A stretch of DNA of 64,000 nucleotides from Nocardioidaceae bacterium (GCA_030447585.1 JAUJOO010000009.1:5334-69333); one strand, 5' to 3'; positions 10,196 to 20,722 are shown, counted from the first letter of the stretch. Program-made: numbers and translations. The notes: a model not told the origin generated them from the sequence alone.

Positions 10196-11546
10196 CGGTC
10201 CGCCGACGCAGCTCCGGGTCGTCTGACTGGAACGTCCGCACCGGCCCAGGACCGGTGTAGGCGGTCTCGAACCGGACCGTGACCCGGCCGAGTCCCGAGC
10301 CCCACACCCAGCCGGCGCCATGGCGGGCGTGCTCGACGTCGGTTCCCGGAGCCCACGCCCGCCCGTGCCGACGTGCACCATCGCTGCCGCTGTCGGGCGC
10401 CGTGATGGCCTCGTCCGCCGAGTCCTCCTCCGCTGCGAAGAGGTCATCTTGGATCCAGTCGGCGAGCGCCGAGACACCGACCCCGAGCAGCCGGACGCCG
10501 CTCGAGGTGTCGAGGTCGTCGAGCAGCCCGCGAGCCACCCGGCTGACCAGGGCGGGGCGGTCGGTGGGACCGGCCAGGGTGGCTGACCTCGTCACCGTGG
10601 AGAAGTCGTGACGCCGCGCTTTGAGCGTCACCGTCCGCCCCGACAAGCGCGCCTTCGTCAGCCGAGCACAGACGTTGCGGGCGTGTCTGTCGACGATCGC
10701 GGCCAGCAGAACAGGGTCGACAAGATCCTGCTCGAAGGTGTCCTCCACCGAAACGGACTTGATGGCACGCTCTGCTACGACGGGGCGGTCGTCGTGAGCA
10801 CGCGACAGCGCGAACAGGCTCGCGCCGTGAGCCTGGCCGAGCACGCGAACCAGCTCGTCTGCACCGATGTGCTGGAGCTGGTCGACGGTTCGGACGCCGA
10901 TATGGCGTAGTCGCTCGGCCGTCGCCGGACCTACCCCAGGCAGCGCCGTCACCTGCATGGGTGCGAGCAGCTGCTGCTCGGTTCCCGCCGGCACGATCAT
11001 GGCACCGTCGGGCTTGTCGAGCTCGCTGGCAATCTTGGCGACGAGCTTGGAGGTGGCGATCCCCACAGACGCGGTAAGCCCTCCCGTCACCTCGCCCACC
11101 GCCGCCTTGAGACGTGTCACCGTCTCCGCCAGGCCGCGTTCCGACAGGTCCAGGTCCGACCCGGGGGCGGCCAGGTCGACATACGCCTCGTCGAGGGAGA
11201 GCGGCTCCACGAGCGGGGAGAGCGCTCGCAGCTGACTCATCACCTCGCGACTCGCCTGCTGGTAGGCGTCGAACCTGCCGGTCAGGAACGCGGCATGCGG
11301 ACAGCGGGAGCGCGCCTCGGCTGTCGACATGGCCGAGCCCACCCCGAAGACACGAGCCTCGTACGACGCCGTGGCGACGACGCCCCGCCCGCCGACGCCA
11401 CCGACGATCACCGGCTTGCCTCGCAGGGACGGCTTGTCGCGCTGCTCGACGGCGGCGAAGAAGGCGTCGAGGTCGAGATGCAGGATCGAGGGGGTTGTCC
11501 TCACCCGTCCATCATCCACGAGCGCCGTCCACAAGTGGCGATCCAT
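10092..11546 (-). CDS. dinB: DNA polymerase IV (Y-family)
   Basis: ILHLDLDAFFAAVEQRDKPSLRGKPVIVGG, SLDEAYVDL. Confidence 0.92.
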   Translation of the reverse strand: MDRHLWTALVDDGRVRTTPSILHLDLDAFFAAVEQRDKPSLRGKPVIVGGVGGRGVVATASYEARVFGVGSAMSTAEARSRCPHAAFLTGRFDAYQQASREVMSQLRALSPLVEPLSLDEAYVDLAAPGSDLDLSERGLAETVTRLKAAVGEVTGGLTASVGIATSKLVAKIASELDKPDGAMIVPAGTEQQLLAPMQVTALPGVGPATAERLRHIGVRTVDQLQHIGADELVRVLGQAHGASLFALSRAHDDRPVVAERAIKSVSVEDTFEQDLVDPVLLAAIVDRHARNVCARLTKARLSGRTVTLKARRHDFSTVTRSATLAGPTDRPALVSRVARGLLDDLDTSSGVRLLGVGVSALADWIQDDLFAAEEDSADEAITAPDSGSDGARRHGRAWAPGTDVEHARHGAGWVWGSGLGRVTVRFETAYTGPGPVRTFQSDDPELRRRTVMVDDEEANSAATAETPAGPPGAAARTPSAPAGR

Positions 11547-11584
11547 GCCTTTGCGTTGGCCCTACGTCGGCGCAGGCTCCTCGT

Positions 11585-12604
11585 ATGACGAGCAAGAGCA
11601 AAGCGCAGCGGTTCGGGCCAGGTCCAGACTCCCGTCCCACCACCGTGGTCAAGGACCCGTCGGAGGTCATCGCGATCATCCCGTATCTGCTGGGCTTCGA
11701 CCCGGCGGACAGCATCGTCGTGGTGGCTCTGGAAGGCCCTCGGAACCGGTTCGGTCCCTGTTTCAGGCTGGACCTGGCCGCCTCGGACGACGCGGCCCAG
11801 CAAGCCGCCGCCGTGGTCGGCTTCGTCACTCAGCTGGGCTGCGCAACAGTCATCGTGGTGGTGTTCGGCGATGATCCGGGTCGTGCCGACCCCGTCGTTC
11901 GGGACGTCTCTACCCAGCTGGCGGCGCGTGGCATCACTGTCCAGGAGGCTCTTCGTGCCGACGGTCAACGCTGGTGGTCCTACACCTGCTGCGACCCCGA
12001 CTGCTGCAGCCCTGACGGCACGCCGTACGACATCAGCACGTCGAGAGTGGCTGCCGAGGCGGTCGTGGCGGGCCTGCAGAGGCTGCCCAGCCGAGACTCG
12101 CTGCGGCTCCAGCTCGAGCCGCTCCCCGTCCGTCGCTCCGCCGTCAACCGGCTGCGGTCGGAGCGCGAGGTCGTTGCGCCGACGGAGGCCGAGCTGGTCC
12201 GCATCCTTGACAAAGGCGTCGGTGACGCACGGTCGCTCAGCGACATGGACTTGCTCAGTGTCGCGACCGGGGTTCAGCAGCTTGCGCTGAGGGACCTGGC
12301 CTGGATGCAGATGTCGCGCGACAACGCGGACTCGCACTTTGCTGTCTGGTCGCAGGTGATGCGGTGCGTGCCAGATGACCTGCTGGCGCCGGTCGGATCG
12401 CTCACCGCGTTTGCCGCCTGGCTCAACGGCAGCGGTGTGCTGGCCTCGCATGCCGTCGACCGCGTCCTGGCGGTCTATCCGCGGTACTCGATGGCGCTGT
12501 TGATCGGGCGCATACTGCAGTCGGGCATCAACCCCAGCCGCTGGGACGAGCTGGCGTTGGACGGGCTGAGGTCGTCGAGCGGAGGCGGTTCCTTGACCGG
12601 TTGA
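11585..12604 (+). CDS. DUF4192 domain-containing protein
   Basis: VKDPSEVIAIIPYLLGFDPADSIVVVALEG signature. Confidence 0.85.
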   Translation: MTSKSKAQRFGPGPDSRPTTVVKDPSEVIAIIPYLLGFDPADSIVVVALEGPRNRFGPCFRLDLAASDDAAQQAAAVVGFVTQLGCATVIVVVFGDDPGRADPVVRDVSTQLAARGITVQEALRADGQRWWSYTCCDPDCCSPDGTPYDISTSRVAAEAVVAGLQRLPSRDSLRLQLEPLPVRRSAVNRLRSEREVVAPTEAELVRILDKGVGDARSLSDMDLLSVATGVQQLALRDLAWMQMSRDNADSHFAVWSQVMRCVPDDLLAPVGSLTAFAAWLNGSGVLASHAVDRVLAVYPRYSMALLIGRILQSGINPSRWDELALDGLRSSSGGGSLTG

Positions 12605-12725
12605 GGCTAGGTCTCGACTGGACATCCATGGACCGACTGGTGGCGACCCGGCCCCGAGCAGGGCAGGCTTGGACTGCGAGGGCATGCCTCGTCCCGACAG
12701 TCCACCGCAAACCGGAGGAGCGTTC

Positions 12726-14207
12726 ATGGGCCAAGAGGTCGAACGCAGAGAGTTCACCGGCGAGGACCGCACCCGTTACCGGGAGAAGGTCCGCCGGTGC
12801 CTCGACGTCTTCGCCCGGATGCTTCGCGAGTCGCGCTTCGACGTCGAGAAGCCGATGACTGGTCTGGAGGTGGAGCTCAACTTGGTCGACGACGCCTGCG
12901 ATCCGGCGATGAAGAACGCCGAGGTGCTCGAAGCGATCGCCGATCCAGACTTCGTGACCGAGCTCGGGCGATTCAACCTCGAGATCAACGTCAAACCGAG
13001 AAGGCTCCCCGGTGGCGGGCTGGCGTCGTTCGAGACAGCTGTCCGCAACAGTCTCAACGCGGCCGAGGACAAAGCCTGCGAGGTGGGCGCCCACATGGTG
13101 ATCGTGGGAATCTTGCCGACGCTTCGGCTGCAACACATGAACCCCGACACCTTGTCAGCGAATCCTCGCTACCGGTTGCTCAACGACCAGATCATCGCCG
13201 CCAGGGGGGAGGACCTGGAGATCTCGATCCATGGCGCCGACCGGCTACGCGTGACAGTCGACTCGATCATGCCGGAGGCGGCCTGTACCTCGATGCAGCT
13301 CCACACCCAGGTCAGCCCCGACGACTTCCCGACGTACTGGAACGCCTCCCAGAGCATCGCCGGTGTTCAGCTCGCGATCGGCGCGAACTCCCCGTTCCTC
13401 TTCGGCAAGGAGCTGTGGGCCGAGACCCGGATAGCGCTGTTCGAGCAGGCGACCGACACGCGCCCCGAAGAGCTGAAAGCTCAAGGAGTGCGTCCGAGGG
13501 TGTGGTTCGGGGAGCGCTGGGTCAACTCGATCTTCGACCTCTTCGAGGAGAACGTTCGTTATTTCCCCGCTCTCCTGCCCATCATCGACGACGAGGACCC
13601 GGTGGCCGTCCTTGACGGCGGCGACACTCCGTCGCTGGCCGAGCTACGCCTCCACAACGGCACGATCTACCGCTGGAACCGCCCGGTGTACGACGTCGTG
13701 CGCGGCGTGCCGCACCTCCGAGTGGAGAACCGCGTGCTGCCAGCCGGCCCCACGGTCGTCGATATGCTCGCCAACGCTGCGTTCTACTTCGGACTGGTCC
13801 GGGCGCTGGTTGACGACGAGCGGCCGCTGTGGTCGCAGATGTCGTTCGGGGCGGCCGAGGAGAACTTCCATGCCGGTGCCCGTGACGGCATCGGGGCCGA
13901 GGTCTACTGGCCGGGGATCGGCAACATCCGGGCCACTGAGCTGGTGCTGCGTCGGCTCCTGCCGAAGGCCCGTGAGGGGCTCGACCGTTGGGGCGTCGAC
14001 CGTGCGGAGAGCGAACGGTTGCTCGGCATCATCGAGCAGCGCTGTCTCACCGGTCGAAACGGTGCTACCTGGCAGCGGCTGATGTTCCACCGGCTGTTCG
14101 ACGCCGGCGAGATGGACCGCTTCGACGCGCTGCGCGAAGTTGTGCACCGTTACGCAGCCCACATGCACGGCAACCGCCCCGTGCACGAATGGCCGCTGGA
14201 CACCTAG
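12726..14207 (+). CDS. glutamate-cysteine ligase family protein
   Basis: GLEVELNLVDDACDPAMKNAEVLEAIADPDFVTELGRFNLEINV. Confidence 0.85.
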   Translation: MGQEVERREFTGEDRTRYREKVRRCLDVFARMLRESRFDVEKPMTGLEVELNLVDDACDPAMKNAEVLEAIADPDFVTELGRFNLEINVKPRRLPGGGLASFETAVRNSLNAAEDKACEVGAHMVIVGILPTLRLQHMNPDTLSANPRYRLLNDQIIAARGEDLEISIHGADRLRVTVDSIMPEAACTSMQLHTQVSPDDFPTYWNASQSIAGVQLAIGANSPFLFGKELWAETRIALFEQATDTRPEELKAQGVRPRVWFGERWVNSIFDLFEENVRYFPALLPIIDDEDPVAVLDGGDTPSLAELRLHNGTIYRWNRPVYDVVRGVPHLRVENRVLPAGPTVVDMLANAAFYFGLVRALVDDERPLWSQMSFGAAEENFHAGARDGIGAEVYWPGIGNIRATELVLRRLLPKAREGLDRWGVDRAESERLLGIIEQRCLTGRNGATWQRLMFHRLFDAGEMDRFDALREVVHRYAAHMHGNRPVHEWPLDT

Positions 14208-14314
14208 TCACTGTCTCTTCGCTCGGCGGCGCCACCAACAACGTCGGGCGCATGCCAAGACGTGCAAAACTCCGGTAGCGTGCGGCAACACTGACACGTG
14301 AAGAGGAGTAGCCG

Positions 14315-14719
14315 ATGGGCGCCATCGTGGTTGGATACGTACCGAAGCCAGAAGGTGAGGCCGCCCTCCGGTTGGCCGCGGAGGAGGCAAGACGCAGGAG
14401 CTCCAGCCTGGTTGTGGTCAACTCCCACCGCGGACCCGTTGAGCGCGAAGCCGAGGACGTCACCGACTGGCAGTCACACCTGGAGCAGGTCTCTCGTCAG
14501 CTCAAGGAAGCGGGCGTCGACCACGACGTACGTCAGCTGGCTCCTGGGATCGACCCAGCGGAGGATCTCATGAACGTCGCCGCCGAAGTCGCTGCCGATC
14601 TCATCGTCATCGGACTACGCCGCCGCACACCCGTTGGGAAGCTCATCTTGGGCAGCAGCGCCCAACGCATCCTGCTCGACGCACCCTGCCCGGTGCTGGC
14701 GGTCAAGGCAGCAGGATGA
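14315..14719 (+). CDS. universal stress protein
   Basis: C-terminal ADLIVIGLRRRTPVGKLILGSSAQRILLDAPCPVLAVK. Confidence 0.9.
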   Translation: MGAIVVGYVPKPEGEAALRLAAEEARRRSSSLVVVNSHRGPVEREAEDVTDWQSHLEQVSRQLKEAGVDHDVRQLAPGIDPAEDLMNVAAEVAADLIVIGLRRRTPVGKLILGSSAQRILLDAPCPVLAVKAAG

Positions 14720-15291
14720 CGCTCCAGATCGCGCAGGACGTCGCGGCCGACGAGGTCTTGTCCACCAGTGCATTCGCCTTGGTGACCGGCATGCTGCTCG
14801 ATCAGCAGTACCCGATGGAGCGCGCGTTTGCAGGCCCGGCCAAGATCCTCGACAGGTTCGACACCCTGGATCCCGCCATCATCGCCGGGGCGCCACCTGA
14901 GGAGTTCGCGGAAGTCTGCTCGACACCACCGGCGGTGCACCGGTTCCCCGGCGCGATGGCTGGACGGATTCAGGCCCTCGCCGCGCACATCGTGGACCGG
15001 TACGACGGGGACACCACCGCGTTGTGGTCCACAGCCAAGAGCGGTGAGGAGCTGTTGAGTCGCGTCATGGCGTTGCCAGGCTTCGGCAGGCAGAAAGCAC
15101 AGATCTTCGTCGCCCTGCTCGGCAAGCAGCTCGACGTTCGGCCGCCGGGGTGGGAGCAGGCCGCGGGAGTCTATTCCGAGGAGGGTTGCTACCGCTCGGT
15201 GGCGGACGTGCGTGATGCGTCGTCGCTGGAGAAGGTGAGATCTTTCAAGAAGGAGCAGAAGGCCGCCGCCAGGGCACAACCTGCCGGCTGA
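14716..15291 (+). CDS. HhH-GPD-type base excision DNA repair protein
   Basis: MLLDQQYPMERAFAGPAKILDRF...LPGFGRQKAQIFVALLGKQL. Confidence 0.82.
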   Translation: MTLQIAQDVAADEVLSTSAFALVTGMLLDQQYPMERAFAGPAKILDRFDTLDPAIIAGAPPEEFAEVCSTPPAVHRFPGAMAGRIQALAAHIVDRYDGDTTALWSTAKSGEELLSRVMALPGFGRQKAQIFVALLGKQLDVRPPGWEQAAGVYSEEGCYRSVADVRDASSLEKVRSFKKEQKAAARAQPAG

Positions 15292-15321
15292 GCGCCCTCC
15301 GCCCGAGACAGCTGAGCGCCC

Positions 15322-16029
15322 TCACCCCGAGACAGTCAGGGCCGCTGCCCGACGCCGTACATGCTCTGGCACCTCGAGGCCTTGAGCGTCGGCGGACGTG
15401 GTTATCTGTCCGGCCGCGAGGCTCAAGGAGAGCACCCCTGCCCAGCCGCCGGCGGCGATGTCGTCGGCGCCGTCCACCGGGTCGCCGACCCGCTGTTTCA
15501 CCGATGCCTCGTGCAGGGGCAGCGCCATCACGACGGTGGCTGCGAGCTCCTTGCGGTGGTGCGGTCGCAGCGTCGCCGCTCGTCCGGGTACGACGGAGTC
15601 GACGATGAGGTCGAGCGCGCGGGCCTTCTCGACTGGGTCGTCCACGAGCCGGCCCCTGCCAAGGATCACCGCGGATCGGTAGTTCATCGAGTGGTGAAAG
15701 GCCGACCGGGCCAGCACGAGGCCGTCGACCTGCGTCACCGTCACACAGATGTCTGACTCCACTCCGGCGCCCAACGACCGCGCAGCCACCGACCCGTGCA
15801 CGTAGAGCGTGCCGTCCTCATCAGGCCCGTCCGGATCCGTTGCGAATACCGTGGGTACGACGAGCGGTCCGCCGTCGATGATGACCCCGAGGTGGCAGAC
15901 GAGGGCTTGGTCGAGCAGCTGGAACAGGGCACTGCGCTCGCGCAGCGCCCGGGCGGTGCCTCGACGCACCGTCGTCCGCCTGGTCGGTGAGAGGGTGCTC
16001 ACGCAACGAGTGTGCACCAGGAGTGGCAT
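15322..16029 (-). CDS. pyridoxamine 5'-phosphate oxidase family protein
   Basis: LVCHLGVIIDGGPLVVPTVFATDPDG...LYVHGSVAARSLG. Confidence 0.85.
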   Translation of the reverse strand: MPLLVHTRCVSTLSPTRRTTVRRGTARALRERSALFQLLDQALVCHLGVIIDGGPLVVPTVFATDPDGPDEDGTLYVHGSVAARSLGAGVESDICVTVTQVDGLVLARSAFHHSMNYRSAVILGRGRLVDDPVEKARALDLIVDSVVPGRAATLRPHHRKELAATVVMALPLHEASVKQRVGDPVDGADDIAAGGWAGVLSLSLAAGQITTSADAQGLEVPEHVRRRAAALTVSG

Positions 16030-16080
16030 GCTGTAACCAGCCAATTCGCGCTAAGTGTTCCAAGCCACTATGGGGTGTGT

Positions 16081-17487
16081 ATGCCGCGCAGCTCGGCCGA
16101 ACCGCTGCCCGTCGAGCTGCGCCGGGACGTCGCTGAGCCCCTGGGGGTTCAGCTGGCGCGTCAGGTGCGTCAGCTCGCAGCGAACGGAGTGCTTGCTGCC
16201 CACACCAGGCTGCCGAGCAGTCGCGCGCTGGCCGCCGAGCTCTCGGTTTCCCGCTCGGTCGTCGAGCAGGCCTACGACCAGCTTCAGGCGGAGGGTTGGC
16301 TCACGTCGGTTCGAGGTGCCGGCACCTACCTTGCCGATCTGCCTTCGTCGACGAGCCGGCCGAGCGCGACAGCCCACCGACGCTCAGAAGGCTCACGTTC
16401 CCACCGCCTCCTCTCGCTGGACACGGGCACTCCATGGCAGGACCACCGGGTGAGCCTCGGCTGGCGACGAGCCTGGCGGGAGGTGTCCGTGGCTCGACCG
16501 GCCCAGGGCTATCCCGATCCTGCCGGGATGGCGGAGCTGCGCGAGGAGGTGTCGGCGTACCTGGCCCGCCGCCGCGGAGTGAGGCGCACGCCGGACGAGG
16601 TCGTCATCACCTCCGGCACGACCCATGCCTGGGCACTTCTGCTGGACGTCCTGGACCGGCGAGGCAGCGTCGCCATCGAGGACCCTGGGTACCGGGCGGC
16701 GGTGGCGGTGGCGGCCGACGCGGGCTTCGGCGTGGTCGACGTACCAGTAGACGTGTTCGGGCTCGATGTTGCCGCTCTGGCTGCTGTCGGGCGCGACGAC
16801 GTCCAGGCGATCTACGTCACGCCGGCTCATCAGCATCCGTTAGGTGTCAGCCTGTCCGCGTCCCGGCGGGTGGCGTTGCTCGAGGAGGCCGGCCGGCGTT
16901 CGGCGTACGTCGTCGAGGACGACTACGACTCAGAGTTCCGCTACGACGTCGCGCCGTTGCCGGCACTGGCGTCACTGGACCCGCGGCAGGTCGTCCACCT
17001 GGGGACTGTCTCGAAGGTGCTCCACCCAGCGGTGCGCCTCGGTTGGCTCGCGGCCGACCGCGCCCTGGTGCGCCGCCTCGTGGAGAGGCGGGCCGCACGC
17101 CATGACCACCCGAGCTGGCCGCTGCAGCAAGCAGTGCTCACCATGATGAGGGAGGGCCACCTCGACCGCGCGGTGCGCTCCGCCCGACGCATCTACGCCG
17201 AGCGCAGCGCGGTGGTGACGCGTCGACTCGCCGCCGTGCTGGCCGGGCAGAGCGTCGGGTCTGCTGGGATGTATGTCACCGCAGAGTTGTCGGCGTCGAT
17301 GGCATCGGACGCTGTGGCTGCCGCCGGCGCGGCGGGCTTCCTCCTGCCCTCGCTGGCAGACTACTGTCGTACCTGCGACCGGCACGGCATCGTGCTTGGC
17401 TTCGGAGGAGTGAGCGACACCGAGCTGCGGCGAGCGCTCGACGCGGTCGAGTCTGGGCTGCGGCGCGGCGGCGGGCGGCGGGGGTGA
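16081..17487 (+). CDS. pdxR: MocR/PdxR-type GntR regulator with aminotransferase domain
   Basis: GntR wHTH (AANGVLAAHTRLPSSRALAAELSVSRSVVEQAYDQLQAEGWLTS) plus PLP aminotransferase domain; divergent from PNPOx-like gene. Confidence 0.85.
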   Translation: MPRSSAEPLPVELRRDVAEPLGVQLARQVRQLAANGVLAAHTRLPSSRALAAELSVSRSVVEQAYDQLQAEGWLTSVRGAGTYLADLPSSTSRPSATAHRRSEGSRSHRLLSLDTGTPWQDHRVSLGWRRAWREVSVARPAQGYPDPAGMAELREEVSAYLARRRGVRRTPDEVVITSGTTHAWALLLDVLDRRGSVAIEDPGYRAAVAVAADAGFGVVDVPVDVFGLDVAALAAVGRDDVQAIYVTPAHQHPLGVSLSASRRVALLEEAGRRSAYVVEDDYDSEFRYDVAPLPALASLDPRQVVHLGTVSKVLHPAVRLGWLAADRALVRRLVERRAARHDHPSWPLQQAVLTMMREGHLDRAVRSARRIYAERSAVVTRRLAAVLAGQSVGSAGMYVTAELSASMASDAVAAAGAAGFLLPSLADYCRTCDRHGIVLGFGGVSDTELRRALDAVESGLRRGGGRRG

Positions 17488-17580
17488 TTTGAGACTCCTC
17501 GCGGACATGTCACAATAGGGACGCGGCTGTTGACATGAACGGGCTTCGCCGCGCCCGTGACCCGCTACGAGAGGTTGTTC

Positions 17581-19035
17581 GTGTCGCCGAGCACACCCAC
17601 CACTGTGCCAGGATCCGCCCCGCTCTCGCCGCCCGAGCGACGAACCACGGCCGCCGCAACGTCTGCCGCCGGACGAGCGACCGTGACCGCTTCGGCGGTG
17701 AGCCCCACGAACGCCAAGAGCAAGAAGCCGGTCGACAAGAGGGCATCGCCGGTGAAGTCGGTCGCGCCTGCGAAGGCGCCCGCCAAGAAGGGTCCGGCTG
17801 CGCCTGCGACAACCGAGAGACCGCCCAAGAAGGCCGCGGCGAAGACCGCGCCGGTCAAGGAGGCGTCGGCGAAGAAGGCGCCGGCGAAGAAGGCCGTCCC
17901 CTCCACTGACCCTACGACCAGCGCGTCACCCGACCTCGTCGTCGACATCCCTGCCGTCGCGCTGGATCTTGACGCGGACACCAAAAAAGACCCTTGCCGA
18001 CATAGACGACACCATCTTCGAGAAGGACCTCGCCACAGACCCGACGCTGAAGGAAGACGAGAAGCAGGGGTTCACCCTCCGAGGCCGACGAGGCGGACGA
18101 GCCGGAGCAGACCGTCACAGTCGCGGGCGCTACTGCCGACCCGGTCAAGGACTACCTCAAGCAGATCGGCAAGGTGCCGTTGCTGAACGCGGAGATGGAG
18201 GTCGAGTTGGCCAAGCGCATCGAGGCCGGCCTCTTCTCAGAGGAGAAGCTGGCCCGAAACGGCAAGCTCTCGGCCAAGATGCTCGGCGAGCTGGCCTGGA
18301 TCGCCGAGGACGGACGCCGCGCCAAGAACCACCTCCTCGAGGCGAACCTGCGGCTGGTCGTCTCCCTCGCGAAGCGCTATACAGGCCGCGGCATGCTGTT
18401 TCTCGACCTGATCCAAGAAGGCAACCTGGGTCTGATCCGAGCAGTCGAGAAGTTCGACTACACCAAGGGATACAAGTTCTCCACCTATGCCACCTGGTGG
18501 ATCCGGCAGGCGATCACGCGAGCGATGGCTGACCAGGCCCGCACGATCCGCATCCCGGTTCACATGGTCGAGGTCATCAACAAGCTGGCCCGCGTGCAGC
18601 GCCAGATGCTCCAGGACCTCGGCGGGAGCCGACCCCGGAGGAGCTCGCCAAGGAGCTCGACATGACCCCTGAGAAGGTCGTCGAGGTACAGAAGTACGGT
18701 CGTGAGCCGATCTCGCTGCACACCCCGCTCGGCGAGGACGGTGACTCGGAGTTCGGTGACCTGATCGAAGACTCCGAAGCGATCGTTCCTGCTGACGCCG
18801 TGTCGTTCACCCTGCTGCAAGAGCAGCTGCACGCAGTGCTCGACACCCTTTCGGAGCGGGAGGCGGGGGTCGTGTCCATGCGCTTCGGCCTCACCGACGG
18901 TCAGCCGAAGACGCTTGACGAGATCGGCAAGGTCTACGGCGTGACGCGTGAACGCATCCGCCAGATCGAGTCGAAGACAATGTCAAAGCTCCGCCACCCT
19001 CACGCAGCCAGGTGCTGCGCGACTACCTCGACTGA
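17581..19035 (+). CDS. sigA: principal sigma factor SigA/HrdB-like, with four apparent single-base frameshifts
   Basis: Lys/Ala-rich N-terminus; [125 protein letters not shown](S)[10 protein letters not shown]. Frame changes near 17985, 18080, 18622 and 18998. Confidence 0.88.
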
Positions 19036-19039
19036 GGCT
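19016..19039. repeat. attL-like direct repeat (end of sigA coding sequence)
   Basis: tgcgcgactacctcgactgaggct, encodes the last SigA residues (LRDYLD*). Confidence 0.85.
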
Positions 19040-19107
19040 CGTCGGACGCTAAAGGCGTTTGTGCAGTTCAGAGGCGGATTAGGGTCTCTGTCTTGCGACA
19101 CGCTACC

Positions 19108-19908
19108 CGACCTGCCTCCGGTTCTCGATCGCCGCCATCGCTGCTCTCTGGTTTCGTTGACCATCGATCGCCGCCAGCTTTCTGGTTTCGTCGACCACCT
19201 GCTCGACCACGCGCAACCGGCCACTGCCAGGGTGCGTCAGCTCGCCGTACGACGGTTCTCCCTCTGGCTCGAGGAGGAGGGCGAGCAGGACACGGACCCG
19301 CTGCTCGGCGTCAAGCCGCCAAAGCTCGACTCCAAGGTCATCGAGCCGCTGAGCGACGCACAGCTCAAGGCGATGCTGAAAGCCTGCGCTGGCCCGGAAC
19401 TACGCGACCGGCGAGACGAGGCGATCCTGCGGCTCATGGTGGAGACCGGGGCCCGGGCCGGCGAGGTTGCCGTGCTCGAGAGCTGGCCGACGTCGACCTG
19501 CTAGCCGGGACCGCCATCGTCAGACGCGGCAAGGGCGGCAAGGGCCGCACCGTCCCGTTCGGGTCACAGACCGCCCGCGCCATCGACCGGTACATCCGAG
19601 TGCGCCGAACGCACCGGCTCGCCAACAGTCCGGCACTATGGCTGGGGGACCGCGGCAAGCCGTTCCGCTATGACGGGCTGCACAAGTCGCTGGGGATGCG
19701 AGCCAAGATGGCTGGTGTCGACGGGTTCCACCCTCACCGGCTGCGACACACTGCCGCGCACCGCTGGCTGGCCGCTGGCGGCTCCGAGGGCGGCCTGATG
19801 GCCGTAGCGGGCTGGACGAGGCCCGACATGCTCATGCGGTACACGAAGGCTCAGGCGTCCGCACGGGCCGCCGACGAAGCCCGCACGCTGAACCTGGGGG
19901 AGTTGTGA
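19108..19908 (+). CDS. int: tyrosine recombinase/integrase (one apparent frameshift near 19480; start uncertain)
   Basis: [24 protein letters not shown] then [28 protein letters not shown]...[19 protein letters not shown]...LMRYTKAQA in the next frame; R...HxxR...Y pattern. Confidence 0.85.
   Translation, partial: RPASGSRSPPSLLSGFVDHRSPPAFWFRRPPARPRATGHCQGASARRTTVLPLARGGGRAGHGPAARRQAAKARLQGHRAAERRTAQGDAESLRWPGTTRPARRGDPAAHGGDRGPGRRGCRARELADVDLLAGTAIVRRGKGGKGRTVPFGSQTARAIDRYIRVRRTHRLANSPALWLGDRGKPFRYDGLHKSLGMRAKMAGVDGFHPHRLRHTAAHRWLAAGGSEGGLMAVAGWTRPDMLMRYTKAQASARAADEARTLNLGEL
19126..19200. repeat. imperfect tandem duplication near attL
   Basis: cgatcgccgccatcgctgctctctggtttcgttgacca / cgatcgccgccagctttctggtttcgtcgacca. 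Confidence 0.5.
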
Positions 19909-20187
19909 GTGCCTATGAGCGCCACCGGGACGCTTCCTGCTGCGCTGCAGCAGTTACTAAGACGGCCAGATGTTCGGTGGGGCGACGGCACCTCTCACCG
20001 GGTCAGGCCACTGCCAGCCAAGTACGCAATCGCTGAGCTCCCATGCCCAAAGGGTTGTTACCGCGCAGCGGTGTACCCGACACCACACGGGCCGCTTCTC
20101 GTCACCAGCGGTCGAGAGCGCTCGTCGCAGGGTGGCCCAGCGCACGTCGACCTGCTCGAAGAAGCCCTCGACGACCCGGAGGCTTGA
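19909..20187 (+). CDS. hypothetical protein
   Basis: GTG start directly after the int stop; KGCYRAAVYPTPHGPLLVTSGRERSSQGGPAHVDLLEEALDDPEA*. Confidence 0.45.
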   Translation: MPMSATGTLPAALQQLLRRPDVRWGDGTSHRVRPLPAKYAIAELPCPKGCYRAAVYPTPHGPLLVTSGRERSSQGGPAHVDLLEEALDDPEA

Positions 20188-20420
20188 CGAGAGATGCATG
20201 CTGGGGTGCAAGCACGGAATGAGTAGGTCGCTGCTGTTGAGGAGTTGCGCAGTTTCGTGAGGGCAAATCGGGCAACACGCGGCGCCGTCTTTCGCTGGTA
20301 AGCACAGTGTTGCCGTAGACTGCTTAGCACAACGCAAGCAACGGTGCCTGTGTCGCTCGGCGACCAGAGCCGCAGTTTTAAGGCTCACTGCGGACCAACC
20401 CTCGGAGGGGTGGTCCGAAC

Positions 20421-20722
20421 GTGGCCAGTACCGACTCAGAGCGCATCCTTCGCTCACGCATCGCAGCCCACACTTCCTGGGCGCTCACTGACAATCGCTC
20501 AGCCAGAACCGCCCCGGCGCGTGCTGCGCTCGACGCAAGTTCCTCGAACAGGCCGGCGGTGACCCTGTTCGTGCTGCACACCTTCGCAAGGCCCACTTTG
20601 CACGCCTCGCGCTGAAGTCGGCACAGTCGCGCCGCAAAGCCCAGGAGCCTCACCGCCGTCGCGGAGACCGCCGAGGCCGAACTGGCAGGGATTTTGACCA
20701 GCGGGGCGACCATGCCGCCTGA
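20421..20722 (+). CDS. small conserved actinobacterial mobile-element protein (frameshifted near 20535; end uncertain)
   Basis: MASTDSERILRSRIAAHTSWALTDNRSARTAPARAALDA | KFLEQAGGDPVRAAHLRKAHFARLALKSAQSRRKA after restoring one base. Confidence 0.55.

Noticed and set aside
17980-19000. Programmed ribosomal frameshifting in sigA
   Set aside because: Four separate sites of mixed sign with no common slippery signal; indel error is simpler.
19957-20457. 166-aa minus-strand Cys-rich ORF in the element
   Set aside because: Overlaps the more plausible plus-strand ORF following int; composition not convincing.
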